Source: Bolinopsis microptera
Taxonomy: Eukaryota; Ctenophora; Tentaculata; Lobata; Bolinopsidae
Length of the DNA: 64,000 nucleotides
Assembly: GCF_026151205.1 (NCBI RefSeq)
Contig: NC_087082.1
Location: 12,867,865-12,931,864 of the forward strand
Reading direction: 5' to 3'
Below, in pieces: positions 10,173-22,400 of this stretch. The position numbers and the translations under genes are program-made. Under the pieces are notes generated by a model. That model searched no databases. It saw only the letters and a program-made list of their open reading frames with translations, and was not told where the DNA came from. Position 1 is the stretch's first letter, and every line of letters begins with the position of its first letter.

Positions 10173-11067
10173 ATTTTGCCGAGGATTGCGAATATGGAGA
10201 GGACGAGTATATGTTTATCATTGAATCTTTTAAAATGATAAGTGGTTTCGCCAATTACGGAGCTGGTTTGTTCAGTATGAGCAGATCTGGTCTTAATGTG
10301 GTATCAAACAGTAGATGCAGTAAAAGTAGCAGTAAAATGAAGAAAGTCCACAGTTCTTTTCTTCCGGAGAGGGTGAGACCATATTGGAACAAACTCCCCT
10401 CGGATGTCAAGAATTGTGGGACTGTGTTAAGTTTTAAAATAAGATTAGAGGCTTTCAAAAAAGAGACTATTTTAAACGGATCTGTAAATGATAGTCATTT
10501 TTGGTATGTTTCGGACGAAGTATTAGGAAAGATCGAGGGATTAAATTATGCTACTAATAAAGAGAAGCACAATGATTATCTTGTGTGTAATCCTCATGTT
10601 GCTAAAAAACGCTTTATCAACTTATATAGTAGTGGAAAGTATGTAAATTAGATTCATTTTAACTTGGTTGTTTAGGCCAATATATTAAAGATAATTTTTA
10701 AACTTTAGTAGATATATTTTTGATGATGTGTGAGACCATAAACCAGGGATTCCTTCGGGAGCATGTAAGATTATATCCAAAGTTTGTTCGCCAATGGGGT
10801 GTGTCTGGGTGTCAAAGATCTTCAAGGTGGGTGCTACTTGTGATGAACTCTAGAAGGATGCGGTGGTAATACTCGGTCTGGCCGTCTGGAAACCCATAGA
10901 ATTCCAGTTCAGAAACCGAGTAAGGAGGTGCGGCTACTGATGAGAAGCCTCCTTAAAGTTTATTTGGGTTAGAAACGACATCTGGGTCCCTACCCTCGCA
11001 CAAGATTATTCTCAATTTTCTTGTTGTGTTCCACAATCATTATATTTTGATTTGATTTGATTTGATT
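10173..11067 (+). mobile_element. 5'-truncated LINE 3' end with TTTGA-repeat tail
   Basis: A frame to the stop at 10651 contains FLPERVRPYWNKLPSDV followed by FKIRLEAFKKE, the hallmark end of CR1/Jockey-like reverse transcriptases (arrangement R-x3-WN-LP-x-V, then F-K-x-L-K). A 400-nt 3' UTR follows, with an 8-bp stem (TAAGGAGG/CCTCCTTA near 10918-10952), and ends in about four TTTGA units at 11047-11067, as CR1/L2-type LINEs end in short microsatellites. The 5' end is lost within the LDLa exon. Confidence 0.7.
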
Positions 11068-11611
11068 TAGGGACAATTCGAGCTACCATTGTAATTACAC
11101 AGAAGTTTTTTATTCCCACGCTGCGGGAATTAGATCAATTATTACTGGGATTAGTGTTGTATCGCTGTTTCATATGTGCGTATACCTTTGAGGAAATTTA
11201 TACTGTTCAATGTACAATGTACATGTAGTAATTTTATTAATATTATTTATGCTAAACGTACTTGGTATTTCGTTGGCACTCAGTGGTTTTTAGTGCGCAC
11301 TTTTTGTCTAAGCCAAGTTCTCTGCTAAATATCAGTTTTATTTTTACATTTGCTTATTTATTATTTATTTTGAATCTGTATTGATAAACTTATAAGTATT
11401 TTCATAATCACAATATACTTAATTGTCGTATTATTTCATTCCTCATTTCACGATACATTATAGTTGTACGACTTACATAATTTTATTTTCTGATTTCATA
11501 CGGACGTATTTTCTTAATCAACTATTTTCGAATTTTATATTGCCTAGCTTACAGTTATCTACTTTGTCGAATAAGAACTTGTCTTTGCTAGGTCAAATGG
11601 TGAGATTTTGA

Positions 11612-14600
11612 ATGAAGTTATTTCTTCTCTTGCCACATCTACTGGCTACATTGTTATGTGCGGATAAAGAGATCCTCCCACGGATGATTAAACTATGGAA
11701 CTTGCCAACAAAGACAGCTAATGATAACATGCCACAGTTAGAAAAAGAAGAAAAAATATATTGGGGAAAGGATGCTGATGCAAGTATCGCTCCATATCAG
11801 GTTGGATAAGTTTATAAATTATGATATTATGATGATAAGTGTTCGATAGTTTTAGCTATTTCGCAAAGTTAACCGTCGTTAAACATCTGCACCCAAATAT
11901 CTTATAATATTCGAATTTTGTAACTTTGACGACCAATGTTACAGGTTACTGCATGTCTGAAATTTAGCATTTTTGGTCATTTGTTTTATTTTCCAAGCGT
12001 TAGGGTACCTTCTTTCCGGGCGTCATCATGATAATATTACAGCTTTTCAGATTTTGTTGTCATATGACGATTCGGGCCTCTGTGGTGGAGCCATTATTGA
12101 CCAATGGTGGCTGATAACTGCTGCCCATTGCACTGTCTTGAAAAATAAGATAGTCAATATAGCAATGTTTACGGCAAGTTCTTAATTATTTAGAAGGCAG
12201 GGGGAGATGGTGTGGGGCTGGTTAGGGTTTTATTTACCAGATGTGCAAAAAACATATATGCTCTGAAGTTGAACCAGGAATAAATCTGACTATAATCTAT
12301 AATCGGCTATTTTTCTCGTAGATTCCATTATATTATTATTTTTCACAGATAAAACAAATAAATTATATGATTCATAGCAATAAGACCCAGCCGCCTTCCA
12401 TTGTCTCCTTGATAATTGTTGATCGTTCTTCGTACGTTCTTGCAATACCGATGGGAGATGTCTCGAACATTAATTTGGGAGGTTAATATTTATATACTGT
12501 TGTCAGGTTTGGGCAGGTACCCTGCATGTGCTGGAAGAATCAGACAGTGAACAGCACCGTTATGTTGACATGATGTTCCCCCACGAGAACTACAACGATG
12601 CTTCACTTTCTGTTAGCTTTAATTTTGCACGTAATTTGGCTATTTTTTATACTGTTTACCATTTCTGTTCTCTTAAGTTATTCGAAGACATTCATTTTAA
12701 GAGATTCGAGTTTAAACACAGTAATTATGATAGTTTAAATATTAGATAATATGAATACCTATGCCACCTAGGAATCTCTATATTAGAGATACAGCAATAC
12801 CAGTTATTAGTTATGTTATTGTAGGATTGTTGAATTTAGGATAAGGAATGCAGATGTTTAATGCTTTACGCTATCACATCTTCAATCACTTCATATCACC
12901 CTCAATCATGATCATGCCACCATTCAAACCCACCTTCACTCGCAGCACGACATAGCATTGCTCCATTTGAAGGATCCACTTATTCTTAACGAGAACGTTT
13001 CAGTCGTCGCTATTGCAGATAAGGGGGCCGAACCTGGTGACACAGTCCGTGTTTCTGGTGAGAATTGACTAATTGTAATACTGTTTCACTTTGTATCTCA
13101 CAAGGTAAAAAGATCTAATAAAGATATCACTATCGTACAACATTCCGAAAATGCGGAACTAATTGAACTACCACTGCCAATTCTAGATTACCCGAGATTT
13201 GATATTGATCATACTGCAGCAAATGGCCTTTTATAATCTACGTAAACTTGAGAAAATTGCCAATACAGTCAGAATTTTTTGCAGGGTATGGATTAACTGA
13301 AACTGGTGAAGTAGCCGTTCGGCTTCAGTATATTGATCAAGATGTGCCACAGCGAACAGACTGCTTGAATATCTATGGATCGTAATTACGCGTTTGTCTA
13401 TTTTTATACTCTGCATTCTAAGTTGAATTTTATCATACTCGTAGTTGTTATTATTAGTAATCAGCAATTATGAAAATTAAATCATACTTTATTGCTTTAT
13501 TCATTGTTCAAGAAACTTCCGCATGATGATTCCCTTTTTAAATGTTAAGAATGATCTTTAACTGGGTTTTAGTAAATTTAACTTTGGAGCATTGCATTGC
13601 ATAGCCATAATTGATAAACATTTAAACGTCGAGTAGTAAAATTTGGTAAAACCTTGTGTAATAACCTGTAAAACCTTGTTTAATAATAACCTGTAAAACC
13701 TTGTTTAATAATAACCTGTAAAACCTTGTATAATAACCTGTAAAACCTTGTGTAATAACCTGTAAATACTAAATTGTAAAACCTTGTTTAATAATAACCT
13801 GTAAAACCTTGTTTAATAATAACCTGTAAAACCTTGTTTAATAATAACCTGTAAAACCTTGTTTAATAATAACCTGTAAAACCTTGTGTAATAACCTGTA
13901 AAACCTTGTGTAATAACCTGTAAAACCTTGTGTAATAAACTGTAAAACCTTGTTTAAAAACCTGTAAAACCTTGCTAAATAACCTGTAAAACCTTGCTAA
14001 ATAACAGGTTGCTGGACGATAGTATGTGGTGTAGTGGGGATGAGAACATGAAGCACCGAGCTGCTCAGGGTGACTCCGGGGGACCTTTAGTTCTGATGAA
14101 GGACAATGTTACCGAACTAGTAAGAGCTTTCTTAATCACATGGTATTTTTGAGTGCTTACTAACTATTCTCGCCCCTTTGATTAACAGAATTTGAGACGT
14201 CTTACAGTGCATTTGTCGAGAAATATAACTAAACTTAAAATTATTATATTTTTAACTCGCAGGTCGGTATGGTGAGCTATTCTATAACCGGTTATGACAA
14301 AAAACCGTCCTATGACATAAACTCTGATGCGGTTAAAATGAAATCCTGGGCCAATAAAATCATGGTTGGCTGTTTATTTGTATTCTTACCTAAGTTGTTC
14401 AATTTTATTTCAAAGATGCAATTTTACTCTAGCTGAGACTGCAGATCAACTAGAAGCGCAACGTTTAAAATCATGAACACGGAAGTGTATGTAATTTTCT
14501 GTCCAATCTTTACAGTTTTAGAGCCATCTGACGATTGACCATTCAGAATAGAACCTGGGTGAAGCTGATAGCTACAACGGAACCACAAGTGTACTCCTGG

Positions 14601-17600
14601 TCGAACAATGGCCTCAACTATCAGACCGAGTTTATAAAGATGCAGTGCAACACTGGCAAATATTGTCGGGTTCAGGTCACTTTTCTTATTTATTTATCTA
14701 TTAGAACACATTGGACACATAACATCTAAGGACAAGACTATAATAACAGGTCTCAACACGGATAATAACATGAAACACAGCCCGGATTACAGACCAGTAC
14801 CACCAAAAATCTGGCCCTTGTTCAAAGTACACAAGCTATCAGAAGAACAAATCAGGAACAAGGTTGTACCACCACAAAGATTCATCAATGCAGCAAAGCA
14901 TGGTCCCCTCTATAGACTAGGGCAATGGTCAAGCCCACACCTAACAAAAATCAGCCAGGACTACTGTGGAGATGAATTCCTGCTTGACACTCCCCATCTT
15001 ATGAGGAAAATCGAGCAACACAACTCATCCCCACCAAGAGGAAACACCCTACTAGCCACCCTGGACGTGGAAGCCCTGTACCCCTCCATTAACCCACGTT
15101 TAGCACTAGAGGCCATGGCGGACGCTTTTGAATCGGATCGAACCACATCTGAAAGGACTAAGGACGCTTTGCTGAATTTCACCAAACTCTCCTTTAACCA
15201 CTCTTGTGTTACGTTCCGAGACAATTGTTATAAGTCGGAGAAAGGGATCCCAACAGGGGGATGCGATTCAAGGCAGATCGCTGATCTATTTCTGCACTGG
15301 CTTATGCATAAAAAACTTAGGAATGATCTCCCTTGGGATAGTCTCATTGAACTGTTTTTACGCTACATCGATGACTGCTTCATAATCTGGAAGGGTACGG
15401 CAAGGCAGTTTGATTCTTTTGTACAGAAATTGAACCAACTGGCAGCGGAATACGGGATAAGGTTTGGCAGCTGGGAATTGGGGAAGGAGGTGAATTTCCT
15501 GGACATAACCTTGTATTTGGACACAACCAACAAGATCCAATATAAGCTCTACACCAAACCGACAGATGCCAGGAATTTTCTCCGTACTGACAGTTTCCAC
15601 CCAAAACACGTGTTTAACTCCGTAGCCTTCTCCCAAATGCTTCGGATTGCTAACAGGAACTCAAGAGAGGATACACGGCAGGCGGACCTACAGCAATTGA
15701 AATCGGATTTGCGTCGTAGTGGACACGACTCAGCGAAACTGAACGCCTTAGAGCCAAAAGTGTTGGAGAAGCTGTTCAATCCTCCACCCAACTCAGAAGG
15801 AAGTGTTCATGTTCCCCAAAAAACTTCCATGGTGTTTTCAGTCCAACACCTATCGGAGATGCCCCAGCTTAAATCAGTCTTAAAGGAGTTGGAACCGGAC
15901 ATTGAAGCACTATTAGGCCCAACACAAATCACGGTGGCATCGAAGAAAGGCTGCTCGATTGGTAACCGAGTACTGAGAAACAGTGCTATCTGCAGAACAC
16001 CGGCAGAAAATAATTCAGAGTGGACTCAGAAATGCAATGCACCAAGATGCCGAACATGCAGGCATATGTGTAGGGCAGGGGAAGAATTTGTAGTTAATGG
16101 ACAGAAGCTAGTAGTTCCTATCAGATATAATTGTAAATCTAAAAATGTTATTTATGTGGCCCAATGTAAGCTTTGTAATCTTATAAAGGAAGAAGGTTAT
16201 GAGATAGTTGTAGAAGACACTTATTTCGGGCAAACAATGCAAAACTTTCATAAACGTGTCAATGGACACAGAGCCTGTTTTAAAGTAGAGGATCGTAATA
16301 AATCAGCCCTTTCGATTCATGCCTATGAACATCACAGTGACATTTTTACTATTGACAACTATAAATTTGCCATTTTGAAAGAATGTAACCCCAGGGGATT
16401 AAATAGGGAGGAATTTAGGTATATTGAGAAGTATAGAACTAATTGCTTGGGTTTAAATAGATGCAAAGTTGAAAGATAAGGTTCTTAGTTTTTAGTTCTT
16501 CTTTTTTGAAGCTTCATTTTTGAAGCTATATTTTTGTGTAGTTCATCTCCATTTACCTTGTGTATTTTATTTAGGTTATTTGATTCTCGATTGTTTGAGG
16601 CATTTTAGATCTTCGTATATATAGTACTAATAAAACTAACCAACTTAATTCCTTTGTAGCTAATGATGTAATTTAACGAAGTATACACTACATTTGCGTG
16701 TTTCACTGTCTAGCCCACCAACCATAAGTATTTATTTATCTTTTATATTTTTGTAATTTTTTTTCAATTTTCAACAAATGTACACAAATCATGCGAGGGG
16801 ATTATAAAATCGTTAAAATGACCTCAGGTAAAGTCTTTGTCAGTAAATTTAGGCAGCAGTAAGTACAGCAGGATAAAGATGTTCCATGATTACGACATGA
16901 CGAAAGAACCAATCGTAGAACTTACGCCTGAGACTTACTCTTCTGTCCGTAAGTTAACCCTGATGCTTGTTATTTGTACATTTACGATGGAATTTTGATA
17001 GCAGGTTCTATATCATAATAATATGCTGTCATATAATTTGATACCCGTTTCAGAGGCAGAATCAGGTTTTGCTTCAGATTCAGATCAAGCAATGCTCGTC
17101 ATTCTACTCGGTCAGGAAGATATGGTTATTGATTTAACATTCACCTATCAAGTTCTGGATGATTCTTCATGTCGAGGTTTGAAAAATGTGCCTGTATATC
17201 TTAGTGCATTAGAATGTTTGTCAGTTAGGTAGATTCTATAAATAGATTCTATATGATTCTCCGAAATATATTATATTGATAATCAAGACGTATCAAATTG
17301 TATTCTTCTTTCATCCAAGTTGAGACCGCTTACCTACAAGCTAAAAGATTTGATTTAAATTGATTTATCATTATGTGATTCAGTGTATCCTCAGTCCCCT
17401 CATCCCAATGTAATGAAGTGCACGACTGCTTGGACTTATCTGACGAGATAGGCTGTATCTACCCTGACCCACCAGATGGAGAAATGTCTGAGAAGGCAGT
17501 GGGTTGCTACCCAACAGACTACCAGTGTCCCAATGAGTGGTGCATCAGACGAGCTCACGTGTGCAATGGTTACGATGACTGTGTGGGGGGAGCTGATGAA

Positions 17601-17684
17601 ACTGATATGGAGTGTGGAGATAGGGGTGTTGTTTATTCGTTAGCTGTGGTTTTGGCTGCGGCTTTTATGAGGCTGTGCGTTTGA
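11612..17684 (+). CDS. Secreted trypsin-like serine protease with C-terminal LDLa repeats
   Basis: Eleven exons give an intact frame of about 500 aa: 11612-11800, 12051-12173, 12507-12611, 12946-13057, 13285-13381, 14008-14119, 14263-14364, 14547-14675, 16828-16948, 17054-17176, 17395-17684. All phases agree. The start is the ATG before a signal peptide (MKLFLLLPHLLATLLCA). Peptidase S1 follows: activation-like K-IYWG, catalytic His in ITAAHC, Asp in HDIALL, Ser in QGDSGGP. C42-C58 and C168-C182 are kept, but Cys191 and Cys220 are both replaced and residue 189 appears to be Arg, so specificity is unlikely to be tryptic. After a CUB-like region (weak) come LDLa modules (CNEVHDCLDLSDEIGC; then CPNEWCIRR...CNGYDDC...DETDMEC) and a 20-residue hydrophobic C-terminus like a GPI signal. 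Intron 2 has a GC donor (GCAAGT). An intron repeat abuts the exon-6 acceptor, and a Penelope-like element sits in intron 8. Confidence 0.85.
13645..14006 (+). repeat. Intronic 22/25-bp minisatellite abutting a 3' splice site
   Basis: About 16 tandem units of GTAAAACCTTGTTTAATAATAACCT (25 bp, shown split: GTAAAACCTTG + TTTAATAATAACCT) or a 22-bp variant with GTGTAATAACCT. The last unit changes ...AATAACCT into ...AATAACAG, and that AG is the acceptor of the protease exon at 14008. The units contain branchpoint-like TAATAAC. The array lies wholly in intron 5. Confidence 0.9.
14687..16741 (+). mobile_element. Penelope-like retroelement in a protease intron
   Basis: The element (about 14700-16728) is flanked by the 13-bp AT-rich direct repeat TATTTATTTATCT (14687-14699 and 16729-16741), a possible target-site duplication though low in complexity. 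It has one long frame (see the coding entry) and is in the same orientation as the host gene. The frame is open upstream of the first ATG, so the 5' end is probably truncated. No LTR-like terminal repeats or ribozyme core were found. Confidence 0.7.
14770..16479 (+). CDS. Penelope-like reverse transcriptase with GIY-YIG endonuclease
   Basis: A 569-aa intact frame (open some 20 codons further 5'). The RT palm is shown by TLDVEALYPSI (motif A), KGIPTGG (motif B) and FLRYIDDCFIIW (catalytic YIDD, about residues 195-206), then EVNFLDITLYL. The C-terminal third has a Cys-rich linker (CNAPRCRTCRHMC) and a GIY-YIG-type nuclease: NVIYVAQCKLC, TYFGQT, HKRVNGHR, and an SIHAYEHH motif. This order is diagnostic of Penelope-like elements, which copy themselves by target-primed reverse transcription. 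At 569 aa it lacks part of the usual N-terminus of complete elements. The uninterrupted frame suggests recent insertion. Confidence 0.9.
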   Translation: MKHSPDYRPVPPKIWPLFKVHKLSEEQIRNKVVPPQRFINAAKHGPLYRLGQWSSPHLTKISQDYCGDEFLLDTPHLMRKIEQHNSSPPRGNTLLATLDVEALYPSINPRLALEAMADAFESDRTTSERTKDALLNFTKLSFNHSCVTFRDNCYKSEKGIPTGGCDSRQIADLFLHWLMHKKLRNDLPWDSLIELFLRYIDDCFIIWKGTARQFDSFVQKLNQLAAEYGIRFGSWELGKEVNFLDITLYLDTTNKIQYKLYTKPTDARNFLRTDSFHPKHVFNSVAFSQMLRIANRNSREDTRQADLQQLKSDLRRSGHDSAKLNALEPKVLEKLFNPPPNSEGSVHVPQKTSMVFSVQHLSEMPQLKSVLKELEPDIEALLGPTQITVASKKGCSIGNRVLRNSAICRTPAENNSEWTQKCNAPRCRTCRHMCRAGEEFVVNGQKLVVPIRYNCKSKNVIYVAQCKLCNLIKEEGYEIVVEDTYFGQTMQNFHKRVNGHRACFKVEDRNKSALSIHAYEHHSDIFTIDNYKFAILKECNPRGLNREEFRYIEKYRTNCLGLNRCKVER

Positions 17685-18533
17685 AAACTATTTTGCGATT
17701 AATCTAAGATTTTCTGCTGGTAAGAAATGATTTTACATCTTATTTTTGAGATAACTTTGATAATTATGTCCAGGATTGATAAACATATTGTCAATATTTT
17801 CCGTTTCAAGAAAATCATACGAGTAAGATAATATTTTGTGGATTTTAGAGACATTTTATGCTTTTAAGTTAATGATATTTCACTGACAAAATGCAGATTT
17901 GAAAGATTCATCATATATTGCTTTGTGCTATAGAAAAAGAACTTGATCGTTTTGTGTGAGATTGCAATATCATCATTTATTCTCTAAAAAATATACGAAT
18001 TAATTCATTTTGTATGAAAAATCTAGCTTGGATAAAGACGTTGAAAGCTTATCGCACCATCAATAATGGACTTTAGAACTAAGTCATTTAAAATTAATTT
18101 TTTTACTAAAAGATTCTCCCACGTGTTAAATAATCAGTGTAGTGTAAAATGCTTCATTCCATTGTTTTCTGATCACGTTTTAGAAAAGGTTTTTGTTCAT
18201 TGTTTATATTTCTCGTTCTACATTTTTGTTCTATATAGTTGTATTCATTTATGTCAACTCACCAAAATTGAAAGTCTTGACTCTTAGCTAAATTCGCAAT
18301 ACAATCACGACTGAAATATTAATCAAGAAAATCATTAATTCCATAAAACTCAAAGTTTTCAGACGCTCAATACTTCAATAGTGGGCTCAGAACCTTCCGA
18401 GACGGACTCTCCTCAGTTCAGTATTACACTAATTGCATACGTTGCTCTTTTCTTACTCTCTTATCTTAGTGCTTATCTCTGTTGATTGTAACGTGCAGCT
18501 ACAGTGGTTTGTGTATCACCGTGTTACACGACC
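17685..18533. other. Non-coding stretch downstream of the protease gene
   Basis: AT-rich; probably 3' UTR and intergenic DNA. One 73-codon frame at 18066-18287 is low-complexity and aromatic-rich, with no domain, and is not supported. Confidence 0.4.
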
Positions 18534-19403
18534 ATGACCATCCCGCCCAGCGAGTATGGTGAAAAGGAGATCAACATGTTAAGGGGTGACTCAGTTGAAC
18601 TTCTCAGCAAGGCTATGAACGAGATGGAGATCACAGCAATGGGGCAACTATCCCCTTCGCGCGTGAGGAATAGAAGATGAACAAGGACACTGCGTGTGAC
18701 TTGTTGCACGATGCATTAAGATATTTGGAGGAGTTCACTGGTGTCGTATCCACGGACTACAAGATGGCCTCAAACTCAGTTAAACATCTTATGTTCGAGA
18801 CACAGGAGACCATCATTAAGCTGCAGTCAGAACTACTAGCCTGCAAAAATGAACAGTTAGAATCGTTACAAACGTCAGTTAAATCGTCAGTCGGAGAGTC
18901 TGTCAAGGCTGAATTCCAATCCATTCAGCTCGGTATTACAGGCGAATTTTCCAGAATCTCAGAAGCCTGTCAGTTCTGAAATGATCAAGAAAGCTGTGAA
19001 AACTGTGGTACAGGAGGAAGACCGAAAGTCTTTATCGGAGCAGGACAATGAGGAGCTCAGCACCGTGGTCAGTGAAGTGTTCTCAGCAATCGGAGAGAAA
19101 CCCAGAATTGAAGCTAGTAGAGTCGGAAAACTCAAACCTGGCAAGGCTGTGAGACCAGTTAAAGTGACTGCGGCAAGTGCAACAATTGTTAATCAGATTC
19201 TCGCTAAATCGAGAAACCTGCGAGCAACGGAAAAGTTTAAAACTGTTTTTATCAGCCCAGATCGATCTCCAGAACAGAGAGCCAAGCAAAGAGAACTCGT
19301 CAGGGACATGAAAAGACTGGTAACTGAGCAGCCTGATAAGCTACACTTTATCAGAAACGGTGCTATAAAGAGTACTGATAAGACTAATAAGACTGCAGAA
19401 TGA
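18534..19403 (+). pseudogene. LINE ORF1-like gene broken into three frames
   Basis: Three consecutive frames read as one protein of about 290 aa: 18534-18680, 18677-18979 and 18981-19403. The first overlaps the second at ATGA, and the second ends one base before the next ATG. The middle part is a predicted coiled coil (many Glu/Gln/Leu/Lys). The last part (KFKTVFISPDRSPEQRAKQ then RELVRDMKRL and HFIRNG) resembles nucleic-acid-binding ORF1 products found beside invertebrate LINE reverse transcriptases. No reverse transcriptase follows. Two single-base frameshifts in a decayed ORF1 is the simplest reading. Confidence 0.5.
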
Positions 19404-22400
19404 GCTTGTGTGTTTTTAATAATTGATTATTATTAGTGTATTCAAGTTTTTGTTGTGTGGAGGATGTTTTAACTCACTCTTGTGTGCCCAGTCTTGCACT
19501 GTCAGTATTTCTCGACACTTTGAGCACACAAAACTGTCAGTTTTCGCGACAATTGTCAGATTTCGTTTTCAGTTCTGTCAATTTCAAGCGCTACTAGCTC
19601 TACGACTACTGTAGTAGTCTACTTCAGCTCATATTAAAGGGAGTTTTCGTCGTGCGTGTAGCGCCCTTCAAGTTTAACTTGGACGGATATGATTTATAAA
19701 ACTTCTGATTATAATATTTATACTATATTGTATTTTGTATTTATGTATTTTAGTAAATGGTCATTAGAACCACCGGCACCGTCCGGGCCCAAACAAACAT
19801 ATAACCGGGCCTCCCATGTAAAGTTCTAACCAAGTCAAAAGGAGCTCTTAAAAAATAATTTCTTGGAGTCATCTAACTGCTTAACTGGGAGAAGTGATTA
19901 TTGCCTGCCTCCTGGTACCCTCTACTGATACGTTTCTATTAATTGGTAGTCTTTGATAGTATTAAACCAGAAAAAGGCTTATCCAATCTAAAGCGGGAAG
20001 TTGTCTGTCTGACGTCTGACGATATTAATTATTTTGGAGCATTGAGCCCCTTGATGACGTCATGTCACAAAGTTCAGCAAACGGACGGCGCGAACAGACA
20101 CACTTATTTTATAAGATCAAAGTAAACTTTGTTAAATTGACCTTGACAGAAAGTCCAGGCGCGCGATTGGTAAGACGAACAAAAAAGGCGGGGGGGGGGG
20201 GGGGGCCTCTCAATAAAACAAATTGAGCTTTTCCGAAAAATGCACTTTGACCAGGAAATGGGAATTCTCAAAAAAAAAATGTTTGGTGAGGAAACGGTGC
20301 GCTAAATGGTCACTGAATTAACTTCCTATGAGGTCATTTGGGTTGGCCGACAAAAACCCCTGTTTCGGTGTATGCCGGACCCTTAAAGGCTGAAAGCATG
20401 GAATTCGAATTTTGAAAGTGATACTGATACTGATTTAGAGAGATCTGTCACCGACACAGGATAAGACGTTTTTAAAACAAGTTCAACATTATCAACAAAT
20501 AATAGTTTACAATTCAAATTAAAATACATAATTTACCAAGTTTGTTACACGAATATTTATATGATTATAAAGATTAGTCAAAAAGTTGTGATGCTATAAA
20601 GTCTAAACAAAACTTTTAATGGCTGAAATCACCTCATCACATTTATAAATAGGTATCATGAAGTTGAACCTCTACCCTCGTCCTCATCTAAATAATTTTA
20701 GTCGCTTATTATAACTAGATCATAATTACCAGATAGTATCTGACGAAGAACGGACCATCATAAATATAATATCTTCACTCTCAGGTGACTACATAATGAA
20801 TCAATCAATTAATATCCATCAACTATGGCATTGAGTTATGAATTCATATATAGAGTAAAAGAGCCTAACAATTCATGCTTACAAATACTGCCAAATATTC
20901 CCCAGACACAAAATGTAATGTGTATAGTTGGTTCTTATCAGCTCTTTGATGTTAAAGTTTTCGTTTAGATTTGAGTAGAATGAACAAATTTTGATTGAAC
21001 GTTCTTATAATGTGTAAACTAACAGTGACATTCGCGTTAGAAATATCAACATTGAACACACCAGCTGCTGCTCCAATAACCGTGGATTTTTAATTAATTG
21101 TTTAGTAAAGGGTGTGCCACAATACTGCTTTCGATTAAACTTCATATTTATTAGGTGACCAGTTTCATCATTTAAGCCATTAGGCCCATTACAAAGGCTT
21201 TGGTTGATATAAAATTTTATACTTAATCTCTACAACCCTACGCCATTATAAAGTTACAATAAATATAATTAATCGCCACAGATTTAAGTGAAGCTTATAA
21301 TGACGAGATACCACAATAGGAGTGACACTATGTAATGATCATTACTCAATATAATAACATCGCCATCTATATTTTAAATTCTATGGCGACATCACAATTT
21401 AATTTTAATCAAATTTAAACTCAAGACAGTATGAATATTAAGTATTTATCCCTTTTTTAAAGATTCACCGGTTATGAAATTGACCTTCTCTATTTCTCAA
21501 AAATTGTTATCATTAGTGACTAAAATCAAATAAATTATCAAAATCAAATTAATTCTCGTAAAAATATTACATTTCACGTCTTTCAGTTTGGTACATCGTC
21601 GAATCTGTTGAATATTTTTCGGGTTTGGAATTATCAGCGAATGACATTACGATCATTCATCTCAGACACTTAATAAAATTCACAACCAAATGAACAAATA
21701 AGATTTATAGTTTTATTTCAGCATCCCCGGACTCCATTTTTATGCATGTATCTATTCATCGATCATAACATTATAACAGATAACTCAAGAACAATCATAG
21801 AATATCCAGAGAAAAAACCACCGCTAAAGATTGCAATTCTAGGCTATTATGACATATTTGAACTAATTACAAGTACAACACTACAAATCTATATTACATT
21901 TATTGAAAATTATGTAACGTGATGGAAATATTTTAAACGGGTAATATCCTGTCCAAACCCAGGATACATAACATGAAGACTTTGTTGTAACTTTGTATGA
22001 AAAGCATTAATACATGACAGGGCAGATTTTGAACGTATATCGTGACTTCTCAAGAGAGAAGTGTGATTAAATGTGGCATCGGAAAAGGTCATGACTGTGG
22101 TCGTACTCCTGTTGGTCAGTTTTAAGGGAGAGAAGCTGAAGCAGGAAATAGAGTAAAGTTTCCCTAGGCGAACTTTGTGATGAGACAGATTAATTTTCAG
22201 AGCATTTTGATTGAATGCTATGTTGTTTACTATAAGGTGAGTTTAGCGCAGGCTGGGTTGGGTTCACAAGTAACGGCTCCTCCCTGAAAAAGGTGTTACA
22301 GATTATTAGGAATTGCAAAGAATGGCCCATATCTCCCTCAAATATAAGCTTAATTAAACGTCAAAATCTACAATTGAGACAGCTTATAAACCGGTAATCC

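Noticed and set aside
10918-10952. CTGATGAG in a hairpin of the LINE 3' UTR, considered as a hammerhead ribozyme
   Set aside because: The CTGATGA core is there, but stem II followed by GAAA and the third stem could not be found in the right order. It is a simple stem-loop.
14961-15791. Minus-strand frames within the Penelope-like element
   Set aside because: Antisense shadows of the 569-codon RT frame.
14700-16728. Hammerhead ribozyme or LTR-like repeats at the Penelope-like element ends
   Set aside because: No CTGATGA/GAAA core and no long direct repeats were found around the element.
21910-22092. 60-codon minus-strand frame upstream of the duplicated unit
   Set aside because: No domain, no acceptor/donor and no paralogous copy beside unit 2.
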